Assembly (NCBI GenBank): GCA_041396245.1
Contig: JAWKYW010000013.1
Coordinates: 1-64,000, forward strand
Direction: 5' to 3'
Source: Desulfobacillus sp041396245
Lineage (GTDB): Bacteria > Pseudomonadota > Gammaproteobacteria > Burkholderiales > Rhodocyclaceae
Length of the DNA stretch: 64,000 nucleotides
Shown piece after piece: positions 60,560 to 64,000 of the stretch. The notes under the pieces were generated by a model. It worked only from the letters and a program-made list of their open reading frames with translations. It was not told the DNA's origin and ran no database searches. The position numbers and the translations under genes were made by a program. Position 1 is the first letter of the stretch. Every line of letters begins with the position of its first letter.

Positions 60560-60575
60560 TGGAACGGATTTTGCA
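60560..60575 (+). promoter_or_regulatory. sigma-54 promoter of amtB
   Basis: TGGAACGGATTTTGCA matches TGGCACG-N4-TTGCA with a single change. It lies 33 bp before the amtB start codon. Confidence 0.88.
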
Positions 60576-60608
60576 CCAGTTGTGCTCAATTCATATCTGG
60601 AGCGCACC

Positions 60609-61814
60609 ATGGACCCCGTCAAGATCTCCTCAGGCGATGTGCTGTTCGTCCTCCTCGGCGCCATCATGGTGCTCGCCATGCATGCCGGTTTCGCCTTCCT
60701 CGAACTCGGCACCGTGCGGAAGAAGAACCAGGTCAACGCCCTGGTCAAGATCATGGCCGATTTCGCCGTATCGACCATCGCCTATTTCTTCATCGGCTAC
60801 GGCATCGCCTACGGCATGCATTTCTTCGCCGGCGCCGAGACGCTGTCGCTGAACAACGGCTACGACCTGGTCAAGTTCTTCTTCCTGCTCACCTTCGCCG
60901 CGGCGATTCCCGCCATCGTCTCCGGCGGCATCGCCGAGCGCGCCCGCTTCAACCCGCAGCTCGCCGCCACCTTCCTCCTCGTCGGCTTCGTCTACCCCTT
61001 CTTCGAGGGCATCGCCTGGAACCAGGCCTTCGGCATCCAGGCCTGGCTGAAGGCGGCCTTCGGCGCGGAATTCCACGACTTCGCCGGCTCCGTGGTGGTG
61101 CATGCGGTGGGCGGCTGGATCGGCCTGGTCGCCGTCGTCCTGCTCGGCGCGCGGCGCGGCCGCTACGCCAAGGACGGGCAGGTGGCCGCCCACCCGCCTT
61201 CCTCCATTCCCTTCCTCGCCCTGGGCGCCTGGATGCTCACCGTCGGCTGGTTCGGCTTCAACGTCATGAGCGCGCAGAAGATCGACGGCATCAGCGGGCT
61301 GGTGGCCCTCAACTCCCTCATGGCGATGGCCGGCGGCATCATCGCCGCGCTCGCCGCCGGCCGCAACGACCCGGGCTTCGTGCACAACGGCCCGCTCGCC
61401 GGCCTCGTCGCCGTCTGCGCCGGCTCCGACCTGATGCACCCGCTCGGCGCGCTGGCGACCGGCGCGGTGGCCGGCGCGCTGTTCGTCTACCTGTTCACCT
61501 GGACGCAGAACCGCTGGAAGATCGACGACGTGCTCGGCGTCTGGCCGCTGCACGGCCTGTGCGGCGCCTGGGGCGGCATCGCCGCCGGCCTCTTCGGCGC
61601 GAAGGCGCTGGGCGGCATGGGCGGCGTCGCCTTCATGTCGCAGCTCGTCGGCACGCTGCTGGGCATTGGCATCGCCGTGGCCGGCAGCCTTATCGTCTAC
61701 GGTGCGCTGAAGCAGGCGGTCGGCCTGCGCCTCGATGCCGAGGAGGAATTCAACGGCGCCGACCTGAGCATCCACAAGATATCGTCCACTGCCGAGCGGG
61801 AGACCCTCTGGTAG
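60609..61814 (+). CDS. amtB: ammonium transporter AmtB
   Basis: Conducts ammonium/ammonia into the cell. The 401-residue protein has eleven predicted membrane helices. The twin histidines of the pore are H165 (VVVHAVGGW) and H315 (VWPLHGLCGAWGG), and the family signature DFAGSVVVHAVGGWIGLVAV is present. It has no cleavable signal peptide. glnK, the PII protein that usually accompanies amtB, is not adjacent on either side. A sigma-54 promoter and two NtrC-type sites stand upstream. A perfect 8-bp hairpin (61871-61892) follows. Confidence 0.95.
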   Translation: MDPVKISSGDVLFVLLGAIMVLAMHAGFAFLELGTVRKKNQVNALVKIMADFAVSTIAYFFIGYGIAYGMHFFAGAETLSLNNGYDLVKFFFLLTFAAAIPAIVSGGIAERARFNPQLAATFLLVGFVYPFFEGIAWNQAFGIQAWLKAAFGAEFHDFAGSVVVHAVGGWIGLVAVVLLGARRGRYAKDGQVAAHPPSSIPFLALGAWMLTVGWFGFNVMSAQKIDGISGLVALNSLMAMAGGIIAALAAGRNDPGFVHNGPLAGLVAVCAGSDLMHPLGALATGAVAGALFVYLFTWTQNRWKIDDVLGVWPLHGLCGAWGGIAAGLFGAKALGGMGGVAFMSQLVGTLLGIGIAVAGSLIVYGALKQAVGLRLDAEEEFNGADLSIHKISSTAERETLW

Positions 61815-61870
61815 CGCGTTGTGATAGGAAACAATGAAGTCTGTCGGATGGGAATAAAGTCTGTCGAGAC

Positions 61871-61892
61871 CGAGGCGGAGTAACCCGCCTCG
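61871..61892. terminator. hairpin between amtB and the integrase remnant
   Basis: CGAGGCGG / CCGCCTCG with a 6-base loop, without a T tract. The two short direct repeats AAGTCTGTCG at 61837 and 61857 lie just before it. Confidence 0.4.
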
Positions 61893-61913
61893 ATCCCTCC
61901 TTGCAACACCCCC

Positions 61914-62797
61914 TTAAAGCCGGTCCAGCGGACTTTTCACGGCCCGGGTCACCTCCAGGACGTGGGTGTAGATCATCGTGGTTTGCAGGCTGCGATGCCC
62001 CAGCAGCAACTGGATGGTCCGGATATCCGTCCCGGAGGCGAGCAGATGCGTGGCAAAGCTGTGGCGCAGGCAATGCACGCTGGCGTGCTTGCGAATCTCT
62101 GCACTTGCGATTGCCTGCTTGAAGGCGCGCTGGATGGTGGAATCCGACGCATGCCAACGCACCAGCCGGCCGCTCTCGCCCCACGGCCGCAAAACTGCCG
62201 ATGGGAACACGTACTGCCAGGCCAGGGATGCCGACGCAGCAGGATACTTCCTCGCCAGCGCATCCGGCATCGGCGCCAGCCCCGCCCCGCGCAACAGATC
62301 CTCCTTGTGAAGGGTAGCCACCCGCAGCAGGTGCTGCTGCATCGATGACGCCACCAATTCGGGCAGCACCGTCGTCCTGTCCTTGCTTCCCTTGCTGTTC
62401 CGGATAGAGATCGTGCGTGCGCCCAGGTCGATATCCTTGACCCTCAGCGTGACGCACTCATGCACGCGCAGGCCGGCGCCATACATCAGTTCGGCCATCA
62501 GGCGGCAGGATCCCGTCATCAGGCCGAGGGTTGCGCGCACCTCATCCCGAGTCAGCACCACTGGCACGCGATGCCGGTGCTGCACGCGCTTCAACCCGGC
62601 CATTTGCCCAAGCGGCTTGTGCAGCACGCTGTCGTACAGAAACACCAGGGCATTCAGGGCCTGGGTCTGGGTGGAGGCCGCCACCCGTCGTTCAACGGCC
62701 AGGTGGTTCAGAAAGCATTCGACCTCAATGGCTCCCAGATCGCACGGGTGCTGCTTGCCGTGAAAGAAGATGAATTTCCTCACATCTGTCCGGTAGT
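61914..62797 (-). pseudogene. integron-type integrase (IntI-like), 5' part replaced by an IS element
   Basis: A tyrosine recombinase whose C-terminal ~290 residues are intact: the N-domain end FIFFHGKQHPCDLG and QALNALVFLYDSVLHKPLG, then GAGLRVHECVTLRV (catalytic Arg), the integron-specific insert (LHKEDLLRGAGLAPMPDALA and RKYPAASASLAWQYVFPSA), HCLRHSFATHL (His and Arg), LLGHRSLQTTMIYTHV (His and the nucleophile Tyr). The insert between motifs separates IntI from XerC/D. Upstream of about residue Y90 of the open frame (near 62797) similarity ends and the frame reads antisense through an IS4-family element, so the natural start is lost. It is probably inactive. No attC site was recognised. Confidence 0.8.
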
Positions 62798-62799
62798 TT

Positions 62800-64000
62800 T
62801 TGATGTCACTTGGCTGCAACCCAATAATGGCGCGGATTTTGACGTGATGCTCGATTCCGACGATTTGAAATCGCAAGCGGTTTTTGCCCCGTATCGTTGC
62901 CGGTTTTCCCGGCAAACGAGGCAACGCCATGAATCGCGGCCAGTCGGTTTTCGCGCAGCTGTTGGGATTTGTGCCTTTCGGCCACTTCGAGCATCTGGTC
63001 GATCGCTTTGCGTCGAACCGCGGGATCAGGCACTTCTCGGCCTGGAACCATTTCATCTGCATCGCCTATTCCCAACTCACCCGGCGCGAGGGCTTGCGCG
63101 ATCTGGTGGCTTGCCTGAACTCGCAGCGAGCCAAGCTCTACCACATCGGAATTCGCGGCAGGATATCCCGCTCCACCCTGGCCGATGCCAACGAGCGACG
63201 CGACTGGCGGTTGTTCGAGGCGCTCGGCCATCGCTTGATTGCCATCGCGGTCGAACTGCATCAGGACGAGGACGTCGGTCTGGGTCTGAAGGAACCACTC
63301 TACGCGCTGGATTCGACGACCATCGATCTGTGTCTGACGCTGTTCCCGTGGGCGGACTTCCGCTCGACCAAGGCGGCCGTCAAGGCCCACACCATCGTCG
63401 ATCTGCGTGGCGCCATTCCCGTTTTCGTCCATATCACGACCGGCAAGGTGCACGACGTCAATGTGCTCGACCTGATCCACTGGCCGGCGGGCGCGATCGC
63501 CGTCGTCGACCGCGGCTACCTCGATTTCGCCAGGCTGCAATCGCTGCATCAACGCCAAGTCTCCTTCGTCATCCGTGCCAAGGACAATCTGCGCTACACC
63601 TGGGTCGCCTCGCGCGGTCGACAAATCGACGGGTCTGCGCAGCGATCAGAGCATCCTGCTCGCCACACCGAAATCGAAACTCGCCTACCCCGACCGCTTG
63701 CGCCGCGTATCCTTCCGCGATCCCGAAACCGACAAGTTCCTCGTCTTCCTGACCAATCGCTTCGATCTGCCGGCGCTCACCATCGCCGAGATTTATCGCA
63801 AGCGCTGGCAGGTCGAAACCTTTTTCAAGTGGATCAAGCAGAACCTGTCGATCAAGCATTTCTTCGGCAACTCCCTCAACGCCGTCAAGTCGCAAATCTG
63901 GATCGCCGTCTGCGTCTATCTCATCGTCATCATCGCGCGCAAGCGACTGAACCTCCCCGCTTCGCCACAGCTCCTGCTGAACATTTTCGAGGTCAATATG
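62800..64000 (+). mobile_element. IS4-family insertion sequence (left part; right end outside window)
   Basis: The transposase reading begins at 62929, with ~130 bp upstream that belong to neither the integrase nor a gene. The exact left end cannot be placed; the integrase similarity breaks near 62797. The right end and terminal inverted repeats are outside the window. Confidence 0.65.
62929..64000 (+). pseudogene. IS4-family transposase with DUF4372 N-terminus, frameshifted and running off the window
   Basis: The ATG at 62929 opens MNRGQSVFAQLLGFVPFGHF, the DUF4372-type N-terminus. The catalytic segments are in YALDSTTIDLCLTLFPWADF (first D) and AIAVVDRGYLDF (second D). At about 63616 the frame must shift: GTCGCCTCGCGCG is followed by GTCGACAAATCGACG in the +1 frame, which continues TGLRSDQSILLATPKSKLAY and reaches the Y-(2)-R-(3)-E-(6)-K signature in IYRKRWQVETFFKWIKQ. 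Without the shift the first frame becomes meaningless but stays open. The stop lies outside the window. It is either a decayed transposase or a sequencing artefact. Confidence 0.8.

Overview
The window is a GC-rich, densely packed chromosomal segment of a betaproteobacterium, most likely from the Rhodocyclales or a close relative. I base this on gene order and family content. The orders aroQ-accB-accC-prmA-(DUF3426)-tpx-pfkB, lolB-ispE-tRNA-Gln-prs-rplY-pth-ychF, ctaC-ctaD-ctaG-DUF2970-ctaE, and coaE-zapD-yacG-Nudix/ThiE-DUF815 are all typical of that class. The genus cannot be fixed from the sequence alone.

Layout. 1-8.1 kb: a DUF4143 ATPase fragment, apaH and a HIT hydrolase, then minus-strand genes (glycine-zipper lipoprotein, PfkB kinase, tpx, zinc-ribbon DUF3426, prmA, accC, accB) separated by many copies of a 68-bp palindromic repeat pair. 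8.2-11.3 kb: aroQ, a TlpA/ResA thioredoxin, a nucleotidyltransferase-like protein, and mpl. 11.3-18.5 kb: a caa3-type cytochrome c oxidase locus with assembly factors (ctaG, cyoE, SCO), but without SURF1 or heme A synthase. 18.6-22.1 kb: rpoH with a CIRCE operator, then ftsX-ftsE-ftsY. 22.2-28.1 kb: an M16 peptidase pair, rsmD, coaD, a 2[4Fe-4S] ferredoxin and a dynamin-like GTPase. 28.2-35.8 kb: mutM, a TPR lipoprotein, lolB, ispE, tRNA-Gln, prs, rplY, pth, ychF. 35.8-44.2 kb: a PAS-GGDEF protein, gluQ, a CoA-binding protein, clsB, an EEP hydrolase, nadA, a rhodanese and a CDF transporter. 44.2-49.0 kb: glnA, a DUF4124 protein, and ntrB-ntrC. 49.0-60.4 kb: a degenerate M48-like lipoprotein, birA, coaX, a DUF4139 protein, trpB2, a SPOR protein, coaE, zapD, yacG, a Nudix-ThiE fusion, a DUF815 ATPase and mltA. 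60.4-61.8 kb: amtB. 61.9-64.0 kb: an integron-type integrase whose 5' part is replaced by an IS4-family element that runs off the window.

The genes are mostly housekeeping. Nitrogen control is unusually well represented. glnA and amtB each carry a sigma-54 promoter with two NtrC-type sites about 31-32 bp apart upstream, and ntrB-ntrC lie between them. Biotin and fatty-acid genes (accB, accC, birA) and CoA biosynthesis genes (coaX, coaD, coaE) also occur together. The accessory signals are in the repeats rather than the genes. One is the 68-bp palindrome family, whose edge supplies the TAG stop codon of five genes. A second is a pyrimidine/purine repeat that supplies ribosome-binding sites. 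A third is a dispersed 23-bp motif with core AAAGTCAG (13 copies in both orientations and several reading frames). I do not recognise this motif, and it is the best candidate here for something undescribed. I see no CRISPR array, prophage or defence island.
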